Below the pieces are notes generated by a model. It did not search any database. It was not told the DNA's origin and saw only the letters and a program-made list of their open reading frames with translations. A stretch of 25,424 nt of DNA from an uncultured Bacilli bacterium (GTDB taxonomy: Bacteria; Bacillota_I; Bacilli_A; RF39; UBA660), in contig CAOOMX010000016.1 of assembly GCA_948497845.1 (NCBI GenBank), forward strand, positions 1 to 25,424, written 5' to 3'. Shown here piece after piece: positions 8,401-16,728 of this stretch. The first letter of the stretch is position 1. The number at the start of each line of letters is the position of its first letter. The position numbers and the translations under genes are program-made.

Positions 8401-9305
8401 TATTCAGCCCCCACATCATCATTATAATACTTTTCTCCACTAAGTAAGAAAAAGGAATTAATAATTGCTATGGCATGAAGAATAATCTGAACATACCATA
8501 TTTCTAACATTTCGATATAATTTTCTTCCCCCAACATAAAACGCAAAATAATAATTAACATATATAAAATGGCACCAAACTTAACAAATCTCCCATGAAA
8601 GTTTTTTCGATCCATTTGGTCTCTATAAACCCCTTCTACTAAAGCATCGATATCCATTGACATATTTTCTAAAGCTTGACCAGCATCTCTTGCTCCTTCT
8701 TTAGTAATTTGTAAAAACAATTGATGCATATTTTTAACCATATAATAAGGGTATTTTGAATTAAAATAAACAACTGATTCATCAATAGTACCATTTTGAT
8801 AAGACATTTCTATCATTTTTTTCAAATCATCTAATACGGGATTTTCTAAAACGCCCGAATCTCTAACACCTTCTAAAGACTTAACAAAACTTTGTGTTGT
8901 ATTAAATTCCATAATAACATTGGTAGTATAAGTTTGTATTTGTTCAAATATAAATTCACTATAAACTCTTTGTAATCTTAAATAAGATAAATAAGGAATA
9001 AAAGACACAGCCACACAAGCATAAATAACTGCTATAATAATGCTATAAAAGTAAAAATAACCCACCATAGCAGCAAATCCACCTATTAAAGCAATTTGTG
9101 TTAAATACTGACGCATGTTATATTCTTGACCTAAACTAATAGCTTTCTCACGTACCATTTTAAAAGAAAAAGGTGCATATTTATCATATACTTTTGTTGC
9201 ATTACTAACAAAAAACTTATAAACGCCTTCACCAGGATTACGACGATATACAATAATAAATACAGCTATCCCAATAAGAATAAATAATTCTAAAAATTGT
9301 CCCAT
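8400..9305 (-). CDS. tadB: TadB-like type II secretion F-domain membrane protein
   Basis: 301 aa, ATG 9305, with AAAGGGTGTGA upstream. The N-terminal TM is at ~5-21. A paired TM block lies at ~68-108, followed by the T2SSF core (YTTNVIMEFNTTQSFVKSLE, then MHQLFLQITKEGARDAGQAL and MSMDIDAL). Two C-terminal TMs are at ~245-290. It follows the TadA ATPase gene by 24 bases, the standard tadA-tadB-tadC order. It forms the membrane platform with the next gene. Nothing appears truncated. Confidence 0.87.
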   Translation of the reverse strand: MGQFLELFILIGIAVFIIVYRRNPGEGVYKFFVSNATKVYDKYAPFSFKMVREKAISLGQEYNMRQYLTQIALIGGFAAMVGYFYFYSIIIAVIYACVAVSFIPYLSYLRLQRVYSEFIFEQIQTYTTNVIMEFNTTQSFVKSLEGVRDSGVLENPVLDDLKKMIEMSYQNGTIDESVVYFNSKYPYYMVKNMHQLFLQITKEGARDAGQALENMSMDIDALVEGVYRDQMDRKNFHGRFVKFGAILYMLIIILRFMLGEENYIEMLEIWYVQIILHAIAIINSFFLLSGEKYYNDDVGAE

Positions 9306-9329
9306 GAATATATCACACCCTTTCGTTAA

Positions 9330-10457
9330 TTATAAACTTTCTACTGATTCTTCCCCACTTACATTTACATCAAAACTATATTCACTTGTTGTTTCTTCTT
9401 CACCAGCAGGAATAAAATAGTCTTTTTTCAAAGATACGCCCTGAACACCTAAATAGTCAATTAAGCTTTGGCTTGGATTATGAAAAGAATAATTGCCATC
9501 TAAACTCTTTTTAAAAATAACATTTGCTTGCGCACCATTTTCATCTACGAAAAATTCTACTACTTCAATAATTTCACGTTGAAATCTTCCTAGTTCTTGA
9601 CTCATATACCCTTTAACATGAATTCCAATTTGAACATATCGATGAATAGTTGTTAAAAACTGTTCTACATCAATATTTGATTCCAGCAAAGAATAAAGAC
9701 GCATCGGTATATTTAAAGCTCTATCTGAGTGAATTGTCGAAATAATATTATGTCCAGATGAAATAGAGTTACGTACTGCTGTAACTGCCTCTGCTGAACG
9801 AACTTCGGAAAGTAAAATCCATCGAGGATTTTGTCTCATACAAGTAACCAACACATCTGAATAAGATGCTATATTATTTGTTTTCATAGCCACAATATCA
9901 CGATGTGGAAAAATTCTATCTAAATGTAATTCTAAAGTATCTTCAATGGTAATAATCTTTTCATTTTCTTTTGTATGACTAGCTAAGTATTTAACAAGTT
10001 CTGTTTTCCCTGAACCAGTTTCTCCACTAACAATGATATTACAATGACCTTCTACACAAGTCATCAAAAAATCATGTAAATTTTCTGTTACGTATTTTTC
10101 ACTTAACAATTTATCTTTATTAAGACGAATTTTGGCAGGAGTTTTACGAATAACACATGCAACACCATTCGTAGCAATGGATTCATGTACGAAATTAAGA
10201 CGAAGTTCAGCTGATTCAGCATCCAAAAAAGGATGAGCCATATTAAATGTTTTTCCCATAACATTAGAACACTGAAATGCTAACTTCTCCATTAATGCAT
10301 TGTTAATTTCTGGTCTATCAACTCGGTATACACCTTTATCAAGAGTTTTTAGAAAAACTCCACCGTTATTTGAATATGAAATATCGGTTACATTATCATC
10401 ATCCAAAAACTCTTTTAAAGGCCCAAAATCTATTTGTGAAAATATAGCATCATTCAC
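9330..10457 (-). CDS. tadA: TadA/CpaF-type pilus assembly ATPase
   Basis: 375 aa. This is the hexameric secretion ATPase that powers pilus subunit insertion. The start is taken as GTG 10457: AGAGGTGA (10463-10470) sits 5 bases upstream, whereas the further upstream GTG at 10466 lies inside that same ribosome binding site. Walker A is GETGSGKT (~145-152), the Asp box ITIEDTLEL (~169-177), Walker B WILLSEVRS (~213-221), and the His box SGHNIISTIHSD (~234-245). The N-terminal domain is short compared with proteobacterial CpaF. Walker B reads ILLSEVRS rather than the usual IIVGEVRGGEA, while the catalytic Glu is kept. It is the only secretion ATPase seen here. Confidence 0.95.
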   Translation of the reverse strand: MNDAIFSQIDFGPLKEFLDDDNVTDISYSNNGGVFLKTLDKGVYRVDRPEINNALMEKLAFQCSNVMGKTFNMAHPFLDAESAELRLNFVHESIATNGVACVIRKTPAKIRLNKDKLLSEKYVTENLHDFLMTCVEGHCNIIVSGETGSGKTELVKYLASHTKENEKIITIEDTLELHLDRIFPHRDIVAMKTNNIASYSDVLVTCMRQNPRWILLSEVRSAEAVTAVRNSISSGHNIISTIHSDRALNIPMRLYSLLESNIDVEQFLTTIHRYVQIGIHVKGYMSQELGRFQREIIEVVEFFVDENGAQANVIFKKSLDGNYSFHNPSQSLIDYLGVQGVSLKKDYFIPAGEEETTSEYSFDVNVSGEESVESL

Positions 10458-10481
10458 AAGTATCACCTCTTTTTATTATTC

Positions 10482-11267
10482 TTAATCATACAACCTAATT
10501 TGTGCTTCTACTAACGCTCTTAATTGATCATTAGCAATATGTGTTGCTCCAGCTTCTGAAGTATATTTTCTATTTCTAGGAACGGGTCTAACTGCCATTC
10601 CTGGAATTCTTTCAATATTTATTAGTAATCCATGTAAATTACCAACTTCAGATTTTGGATCACTTGGAACTGCAAACAACAACCATGCAGGAGTTCTAGT
10701 ACTTGACGAATCAAAAACATCTTGTCCTTGTGCATCACGAACAGCCAAAACTTCTATACTTTCTACTAATTTACCAAATACGTATTTATTATCTTCTTTT
10801 GTTTCTAAATAAAGATCGATACGATTACCTGGATAAATAGAATTAGCAAACGTTGTCGCATTATCAACTTTTAATTGATATAAAGTATATCCATCTGGAA
10901 TAGAATCCAAAATTGAATCTGGAATTTCCTTTTCTTCTACTACTTGTGTTGTATAAAACATACCACCTTTAGGAATAGATGTTCCTACATTAACAAAATG
11001 ACCTGTAAGTAAAGCAGCACTTGTTATAACCTTAGCCTTTTTAAGAAGTGCACTATTTACTTCAACAAATTCAAAGTCATCTTTAGTAATCTCCTCTTTT
11101 GCTAAAATATCTCTTGTTGCAATAGGTACTTTTTGAGGGCTAATAGCTTGATTAACCCTCATATTATAAAATACCCAAAGCACAACTACCCCGGCAATAA
11201 CACCAAAAATAGTAACTGTATTTTTATTAGTAAAGAACTTTTTAAATGTATTAATTAAATTTCCCAT
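10482..11267 (-). CDS. cpaB: CpaB/RcpC-like SAF-domain pilus assembly protein
   Basis: 261 aa, ATG 11267, with GAGGAGG upstream. A short basic N-terminus and one TM (~18-35) precede a SAF domain (~45-110, VPIATRDILAKEEITKDDFE) and a RcpC-type region with GNRIDLYLETK (~150-160) and a conserved strand LLFAVPSD. In Gram-negatives CpaB works with the secretin; no secretin exists here, so it probably acts in the cell-wall space. It lies directly before the ATPase gene (24 bases), as in many Tad loci. Confidence 0.88.
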   Translation of the reverse strand: MGNLINTFKKFFTNKNTVTIFGVIAGVVVLWVFYNMRVNQAISPQKVPIATRDILAKEEITKDDFEFVEVNSALLKKAKVITSAALLTGHFVNVGTSIPKGGMFYTTQVVEEKEIPDSILDSIPDGYTLYQLKVDNATTFANSIYPGNRIDLYLETKEDNKYVFGKLVESIEVLAVRDAQGQDVFDSSSTRTPAWLLFAVPSDPKSEVGNLHGLLINIERIPGMAVRPVPRNRKYTSEAGATHIANDQLRALVEAQIRLYD

Positions 11268-11284
11268 TTTATTCCTCCTCGCTC

Positions 11285-11692
11285 TTACGTAGCATTACCT
11301 TCAATAATTCCATCAATTCTTTCAACCATATCAAATGAGGTTGCATCTCCCATTACATTGAACGTATTACTTTTACTTTTAATTTCAACACTCACTTTAG
11401 GAGGAGCTTCATAAACACCATAGAAACTTATCGTATAAGTTGTGGATAATGAAGCTGTTTCAGCAAATCTACGCAAGAAGCTTTCATAAAACTTCTCTTT
11501 GTTAATTTTAATTTCTCCAAATTTACGATAATAAGAGAAATCAACTGCATCTACCATAGCTGCTTCAGTAATTTCTTTTACCAAGAAATAATCTTGTGTA
11601 TTCGTTTTTGTCATTCCTTGCACTAACAACATAATAACAACAATGAATATACCTAGCAATATTAACCAAGCACCCCATACTGATTGTTTCAT
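11285..11692 (-). CDS. Small single-TM pilus-locus protein, possible TadE/F-like minor pilin
   Basis: 135 aa, ATG 11692, with GGGGTGA upstream. One N-terminal helix (~9-27) is followed by a helical segment (DYFLVKEITEAAMVDAVDFS) and a strand-rich C-terminal half (TYTISFYGVYEAPPKVSVEI). Size and plan match the TadE-like proteins at 6054-7041, but the LPVxG ending is missing. The start MKQSVWG recalls the M-[K/R]-E-x-x-[G/S] starts of the other exported small proteins. It sits between the giant adhesin and cpaB. I do not recognise a family. Confidence 0.65.
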   Translation of the reverse strand: MKQSVWGAWLILLGIFIVVIMLLVQGMTKTNTQDYFLVKEITEAAMVDAVDFSYYRKFGEIKINKEKFYESFLRRFAETASLSTTYTISFYGVYEAPPKVSVEIKSKSNTFNVMGDATSFDMVERIDGIIEGNAT

Positions 11693-11704
11693 ATTTCTTC
11701 ACCC

Positions 11705-12222
11705 CTATTTCCAAGCAGGTCCGCCAATAGCAGATTCACTATATACATAACCGTCCCATAATGTCCAATATCCATCAGCATTAGGGTCTGTTGCACGCAT
11801 TCCCTCACTTGTTCTATTCTTTGTAATAATTTGATCTCCAAATTTATTAATCAAATCATCGATTTTATCACTATAACATAGTAGATTTTTATGTTCATAA
11901 CCACCTACTTCATAGTCATAGCATGTAAGTGATTTATTAGCATAACCACCTAGATCTTCAACTGACTTATTATGTTCTAACAAGTCTTTAATAACTTCTG
12001 AAGTCATACGAATACTAAAGTCTAAACTTGATCCATCACTTACTTTATTACTAGTAAAGTGATCATTTTCATCCACTTCTGGACTATCTTCAAAAATAGT
12101 ATCATTATTATTTATAATTTCATCTATTGTAGCTGAGGCTTTTTCTCCTAAAATACCAATAGTTGTATTAATATCCCAGTTATAACCTCTTTTACGATCA
12201 ACAGAATTAAAGTTATTTGTAA
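11705..12222 (-). pseudogene. Frameshifted C-terminal part of the giant surface protein
   Basis: This open frame continues the giant protein at 12148-15876 in the +1-related frame. It can be read without a stop from about 12222 (TNNFNSVDRKRGYNWDINTT) down to the stop at 11705. The first in-frame start codon is a GTG at 12076 with no ribosome binding site, so independent translation is unlikely. The segment looks like a genuine protein end: a repeated LTCYDY / LLCYSD pattern and SLDFSIRMTSEVIKDLL. Restoring one base near 12223-12225 gives a single ~1390-aa protein (4172 + 1 bases is divisible by 3). Either the gene is mutated here or the sequence has a one-base error. Confidence 0.7.
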
Positions 12223-15200
12223 CTCATTTAAGTTAAAGATACAATTTATACAATCGAATGTACATGTAGGACAATCTACCCATTCACAGAACTCCCCTTC
12301 ACATTCGAAATCACAAGTTGGACAATCATCAGGTCGGCATGGAGATTCATAGTAACAAACATAATTTCCATCAAATGTATCAACATTTTTTATTTTTTGT
12401 GCATAAGCTACACTTTCTCTTTCACGATCTCCACCAAAGTCAATTAATCTTCCTAAATCACCATCGTCATAGAATTCTCCAAGATCTTGAACAATCATTT
12501 TAAAGATTCCGCCACCAACAGTTGTTGTAGCAACTGGCAATTTATTCTCTAATGGTTCCAAATTTAATGAACTACCATTATAATTACTCTTTGTTGTAAT
12601 CTTACCTAAAACTTCTGTTTGATAGAATACAGTTGGCGTAATATAATCTTGACTCTTATAAACAGATCTTCTTACGTATTTCGCTTGAGAAACACTGTAA
12701 GCCTTACTATCACAGCCATTTTCTAAATCACACAAAGTATAAGATTCACTTCTAATAACTCCAGCATGAGATAAAACATCTTTTATATTTGAATTATCTT
12801 GATCACCAAAGATATAACCTTCTCCAATTGGACATTCATATTCACTATTAACAGTTCCAGTACAAATTTCTATTTCTGTCTTTTCTGTACCTTCTCCTAC
12901 TTTTTCCATTATTCTTTCATTATCGCTTAATAACTTATCATATGGTTCTGAATATTCAAAACGAATCGTATGATCAAAATTATAATCATTTGTCCAATCC
13001 GTTGTACAAGCATTGAAGTTACCTACATATTTATCCATGTTTCTTTGTGCTTGAAGAACTTTTTGTTCTGCTTTTTCCATTTGTTCTTCTAAATCTGCTT
13101 TCAAATCTCTATCACTCATACAAGATTCATAATATAATTCATCAAAATCTTCTTGTGAAATATAATTAAATGAATAATTATCTGTACCTTCTAAATCGTA
13201 GTACGCATCTAACAAAGCATTTTCAACATCTACGTTATCTACAAGGTCAATATCATCCTCAGTTGGAAGAATGATTAAATGAACATACCCATATCTTCTG
13301 TCATATTCCATATTAATAAATTTTGCATCTCTATTTAACAAAGTATATTCACGGAAAGTTAATGCATTTAAATCTTCATATGCATACTTCAATACTTTTT
13401 TAAACATTTCTGTTTGTCTTGCTGCTGGATGAGGTAAACTTGCTTTATGTAATTCCCTTTTTGCAATTGGAGTCACTTGTGGATTACTATCATTTAATCG
13501 ATATTCATAATATGTATAGTAACCTTCTCTTACGCTCCACTTTCCATCAGCATCAGCAGGACAAGTATTATCTTCAGCCATATGATCTAATACAGCTTTT
13601 GCTTCCAAATATTCATTCATTGCTTCAATCATTTGAATTTGAGCTTCTTTAATATCAGATTCATATTGTGGTCTATTAATAGCATAATCATTTTTGCTTC
13701 CACCACTTGTATAACAATCTTTATTTCCTTCAACATATGCAGTTAATTTAAAGAATCCTCCACATTTTACATCTTTAACAGCAGGTTCCAATTTCAAATA
13801 TGCGTAATCTTCTTTACAGAAAACTTTACAATATCTATTTTCAATACCGTCATCTGTTGTCAATTGATATGAATTGCCAGCATCATCTACATTTTCTAAT
13901 ATACATTTTTTAATATTTTTATCTGTTGAGATTGCTCCATCATTATAATTACCAGTTTCGTCTTCATCACATTCTGCTGGAGTGTATGAAACTGTAAATT
14001 TAAGCGGTACAGGATTTATCTTATAACCTAATCCTGGATCGTCAAAAGGTGTCAAACCATTTGTATTTGTTACATTAATTGTAATTAGCACATAATAGTA
14101 ATCTTTACCTGTATCATCCTTCTTGACAGTTGGTTCTCCTACAGTAAATGTAAAGTTTGTATTTTTTAGGGCATATTGTCTAAATGTTGTTGCATTTTTA
14201 AGTCCATAAGAGTTATATGCTGGATTAGCACCGACCATATCAATATTTTGATCTCTAGTTCTAATATAAGTATCATAATCTTCTAAACCACTGGTAAAAT
14301 GACTTTGGCTTGTAATTTTTAAGTCTTTTATTCTTGCTGCATCTTGATTTTTTAATTTTAACTCATAAGTATAAGTTTGACTTTCCATTTTAGTAATATA
14401 GGTTGTTGTATAATATGTAAACTCTTCACTTGCACATACGTCAGATTCGCCATCTCCGTCACCATCACCATCGTTGTCGTCTCCATCACCAGAACCTATG
14501 TCATAATCACATACTGGCGTTCTAAGTTTAGTACGACATGGTTTTTTTCTAGGTTCATCTCCAGGTTCAATTGGATCCCAAGGATCTGGTTCTCCAAAAT
14601 CGTGATCGTCATCATCGCCATCACAAACGATATTTCCTTCAAAAACTTTTGTACTATTTTCACCATTTGCTACATTATTTTCAACTAACATAACATATCT
14701 TTGTGTATTCATACCACTAGCTTTAGCCAAAATACCAACTACGCCTTGAGAACCGCTGGATACGTTTTCATCATATGTAAGAGTATAAGTTGAACTAGTA
14801 CATCCAGTAACAGTTAAATCCTTAGTAATTTCAAAACGAACTTGTACTCTTCCTTGTGCATCAACTGCTTTAGATAAGTCTACATTTGCAGTCAATGTTA
14901 ACCATTCACTTCCTGATTTATATTGAACTCTTCCAAGGGTAAAACCATTTTGAGCACAATCAGCACCACAAGTAATCTTTACATTTTTTACATAATGTGT
15001 TTCAGAAACATTTTTAAATGTAAAGTTCAAAACCTTCCATTCTCTTACTGTTTCAGGCAATACTGGTTCATCATCAGTCATACTTTCGATTTCACTAACA
15101 GTTACAGCTCCATCTTCACTTGCAACATATTCATTAGCAGCTTGTAATCCAAGCTTAAACAATTCACTTGCAGCTTGTATAACTTTATGTCCTTCACTTG

Positions 15201-15876
15201 ATGTATCTTCTCCTGCATAATATACTACATCAGGTTTATACCAAGATCCATAAAAAGACTTATTTCTATTATCTAAACAAGTTTTTACAGCATCTCTACT
15301 ACCTTGATTAACACATGTATCTCCTAAAAATCCTTTTGCAAGATCAGGATAAATAGAAATCCAATGAGTACCAATATTTATATAACCAGACGTTTTTTCT
15401 GCTCCTATAGCAAAATTAGAGCTAACTCTACCAAAGCCAGCGCCTCCAAGAGTCAATGCTCGAATAGCCATTTCTGTTGCAGCTTTTAACTGATTACCAC
15501 TTACACCACCAAAAGATGTATTTGTACTCGAATAACCATTTTTTAATATAGCAAGCAAAGCCGCATCATAACGCTTAACCGCTTCATCACGCGTATCTGT
15601 TGGATCTAACAAAATTCTATCCACAGTCAAGCTAGTTGCTCCATGTAAATTTGGATCTAAACAATAACCAGTTAGAATATTATTTGAACTTCCAATAGTA
15701 AACGAATAATCATAAAAACTCAAAGATGAATTATCACCAAAATAAATACCATTCGTTGTTATTTGACCATTACTTTTTTTTGAAACTGTATCTCCTTTTT
15801 TTACTGCTGCATTAGCACTTGATGTTCCTAACATAAATGCTAATATTGCTAAAATCATTAATACTTTCTTTTTCAT
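12148..15876 (-). CDS. Giant secreted Cys-rich surface protein / adhesin of the pilus locus (3' frameshift)
   Basis: 1242 aa as read, ATG 15876, overlapping the TGA of the upstream gene (ATGA). A signal peptide covers 1-23 (cut near SANA-AV). Residues ~30-250 resemble a Gram-positive thioester adhesin domain: a TGYCLD cysteine (C72) and a later helix KAATEMAIRA where such domains carry TQxAIW, here with Glu135 in place of Gln. Then come a strand-rich region, an Asp/Gly-rich linker (~415-480), a Cys-bounded module (~481-636) shared with the 507-aa surface protein, Cys-rich stretches, two helical/coiled-coil segments (~738-767 and ~924-954), and a C-terminal Cys-rich end with two CPTCxFxC motifs. 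The last ~25 residues are low-complexity hydrophobic and out of frame; the true C-terminus lies in the adjoining frame (11705-12222). No LPXTG or C-terminal anchor is seen. It is likely a tip adhesin or surface protein displayed by the Tad-like machine. Confidence 0.85.
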   Translation of the reverse strand: MKKKVLMILAILAFMLGTSSANAAVKKGDTVSKKSNGQITTNGIYFGDNSSLSFYDYSFTIGSSNNILTGYCLDPNLHGATSLTVDRILLDPTDTRDEAVKRYDAALLAILKNGYSSTNTSFGGVSGNQLKAATEMAIRALTLGGAGFGRVSSNFAIGAEKTSGYINIGTHWISIYPDLAKGFLGDTCVNQGSRDAVKTCLDNRNKSFYGSWYKPDVVYYAGEDTSSEGHKVIQAASELFKLGLQAANEYVASEDGAVTVSEIESMTDDEPVLPETVREWKVLNFTFKNVSETHYVKNVKITCGADCAQNGFTLGRVQYKSGSEWLTLTANVDLSKAVDAQGRVQVRFEITKDLTVTGCTSSTYTLTYDENVSSGSQGVVGILAKASGMNTQRYVMLVENNVANGENSTKVFEGNIVCDGDDDDHDFGEPDPWDPIEPGDEPRKKPCRTKLRTPVCDYDIGSGDGDDNDGDGDGDGESDVCASEEFTYYTTTYITKMESQTYTYELKLKNQDAARIKDLKITSQSHFTSGLEDYDTYIRTRDQNIDMVGANPAYNSYGLKNATTFRQYALKNTNFTFTVGEPTVKKDDTGKDYYYVLITINVTNTNGLTPFDDPGLGYKINPVPLKFTVSYTPAECDEDETGNYNDGAISTDKNIKKCILENVDDAGNSYQLTTDDGIENRYCKVFCKEDYAYLKLEPAVKDVKCGGFFKLTAYVEGNKDCYTSGGSKNDYAINRPQYESDIKEAQIQMIEAMNEYLEAKAVLDHMAEDNTCPADADGKWSVREGYYTYYEYRLNDSNPQVTPIAKRELHKASLPHPAARQTEMFKKVLKYAYEDLNALTFREYTLLNRDAKFINMEYDRRYGYVHLIILPTEDDIDLVDNVDVENALLDAYYDLEGTDNYSFNYISQEDFDELYYESCMSDRDLKADLEEQMEKAEQKVLQAQRNMDKYVGNFNACTTDWTNDYNFDHTIRFEYSEPYDKLLSDNERIMEKVGEGTEKTEIEICTGTVNSEYECPIGEGYIFGDQDNSNIKDVLSHAGVIRSESYTLCDLENGCDSKAYSVSQAKYVRRSVYKSQDYITPTVFYQTEVLGKITTKSNYNGSSLNLEPLENKLPVATTTVGGGIFKMIVQDLGEFYDDGDLGRLIDFGGDRERESVAYAQKIKNVDTFDGNYVCYYESPCRPDDCPTCDFECEGEFCEWVDCPTCTFDCINCIFNLNELQITLILLIVKEVITGILIQLLVF

Positions 15877-16622
15877 ACATTATCACTGCTCCTACGTTTT
15901 TTTATAATCACAGCTACAACAACCCCCGTTATCACGACTACAATTACTCCGTTTATAATTAATATTGTCTTATGCTTTGATACAAAATCTTCCTTTTTTG
16001 CTTCTTCTTCCTCTTCTTTTTCCTTTTGTTCAATATGTCTTGTTATATTAGACACAAACGTTCCAAAGTCGACTTCACCATAATCTACATATTTTTCACA
16101 AAGATAATAGTCACTAGCTCTTTCACATAAAGTATAATCATAAAATTCATTGTACCTAGGTAATGATATAGTAATAGTTCTATATAATTCATCTGGACAA
16201 TTTGTCTGATCACTAGAATATACCTTAACTGTAAAAGTAGTAACTTTATCTAGATTCTTCCAATCAAAGGTAATTACTCCATCTTGTGTATCCTTATATT
16301 GATAAACTAACTTATCCCTATTATAATCATTAGATATTTCCACATAGAAATTCTCACTAATATTTATAATAGATACCTTAAAATAATTATACTTACCAAC
16401 ATAATCTGCTTCGGCCTCAGTTCCAAGAATTTCATCAGGAATAGGAAATTCACTTGGATTTAATTCACCTTCAGCTTCTTCAAAACTTCCCTTGATATTA
16501 ACAACTTCCCTATTAAGCTCAGCTATTTCTTTCGCCTCACACATGGAAGAAGCTGCCTTTCCATCAGATGCCATAAAAAGAAATGCTAGTAAAGAAAAAC
16601 ATATTTTCTTAAATCGACACAT
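15873..16622 (-). CDS. Secreted type I membrane protein, first gene of the pilus operon
   Basis: 249 aa, ATG 16622, with AGGTAGGTG upstream. The signal peptide is residues 1-~23. The extracellular region (~24-200) contains strand patterns and five cysteines, with LCERASDYYLCEKY near 165-180. An acidic/lysine charged helix (EKEEEEEAKK, ~200-210) leads to one TM (~219-239) and a basic tail KKRRSS. The C-terminal helix plus positive charges would hold it in the membrane, facing out. The stop overlaps the ATG of the giant adhesin (ATGA), so the two are made together; it may tether or chaperone that protein. No family recognised. Confidence 0.8.
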   Translation of the reverse strand: MCRFKKICFSLLAFLFMASDGKAASSMCEAKEIAELNREVVNIKGSFEEAEGELNPSEFPIPDEILGTEAEADYVGKYNYFKVSIINISENFYVEISNDYNRDKLVYQYKDTQDGVITFDWKNLDKVTTFTVKVYSSDQTNCPDELYRTITISLPRYNEFYDYTLCERASDYYLCEKYVDYGEVDFGTFVSNITRHIEQKEKEEEEEAKKEDFVSKHKTILIINGVIVVVITGVVVAVIIKKRRSSDNV

Positions 16623-16643
16623 AACAACACCTACCTATGACTT

Positions 16644-16672
16644 AGTTTACCATATAAACAGGCTTTTTTCAA
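16644..16672 (-). promoter_or_regulatory. Promoter of the pilus operon
   Basis: On the minus strand TTGAAA (16667-16672) and TAAACT (16644-16649) have 17 bases between them and lie just before the first gene's AGGTAGGTG site. It partly faces the promoter of the divergent protease gene. Confidence 0.7.
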
Positions 16673-16679
16673 TTAGAAA

Positions 16680-16708
16680 TTGCTTGTCCAAATAAAATGT
16701 GATATATT
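16680..16708 (+). promoter_or_regulatory. Promoter of the CPBP protease / phosphoesterase-like pair
   Basis: On the plus strand TTGCTT (16680-16685) and TATATT (16703-16708) are 17 bases apart. The start would be ~16715, only ~14 bases before the chosen ATG at 16729, leaving room for just the GGTGAT site. The two divergent -35 regions are about 8 bases apart. Confidence 0.6.
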
Positions 16709-16728
16709 TAAACTACATGGTGATAAAA

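Noticed and set aside
12200..12240. Programmed ribosomal frameshift in the adhesin gene
   Set aside because: No slippery heptamer, no stimulatory stem-loop and no homopolymer at the shift point; a one-base deletion is the simpler reading.
12318..15147. Several 60-100-aa plus-strand frames inside the giant adhesin gene
   Set aside because: They are antisense to a well-supported coding frame, have no ribosome binding sites and look like composition shadows.
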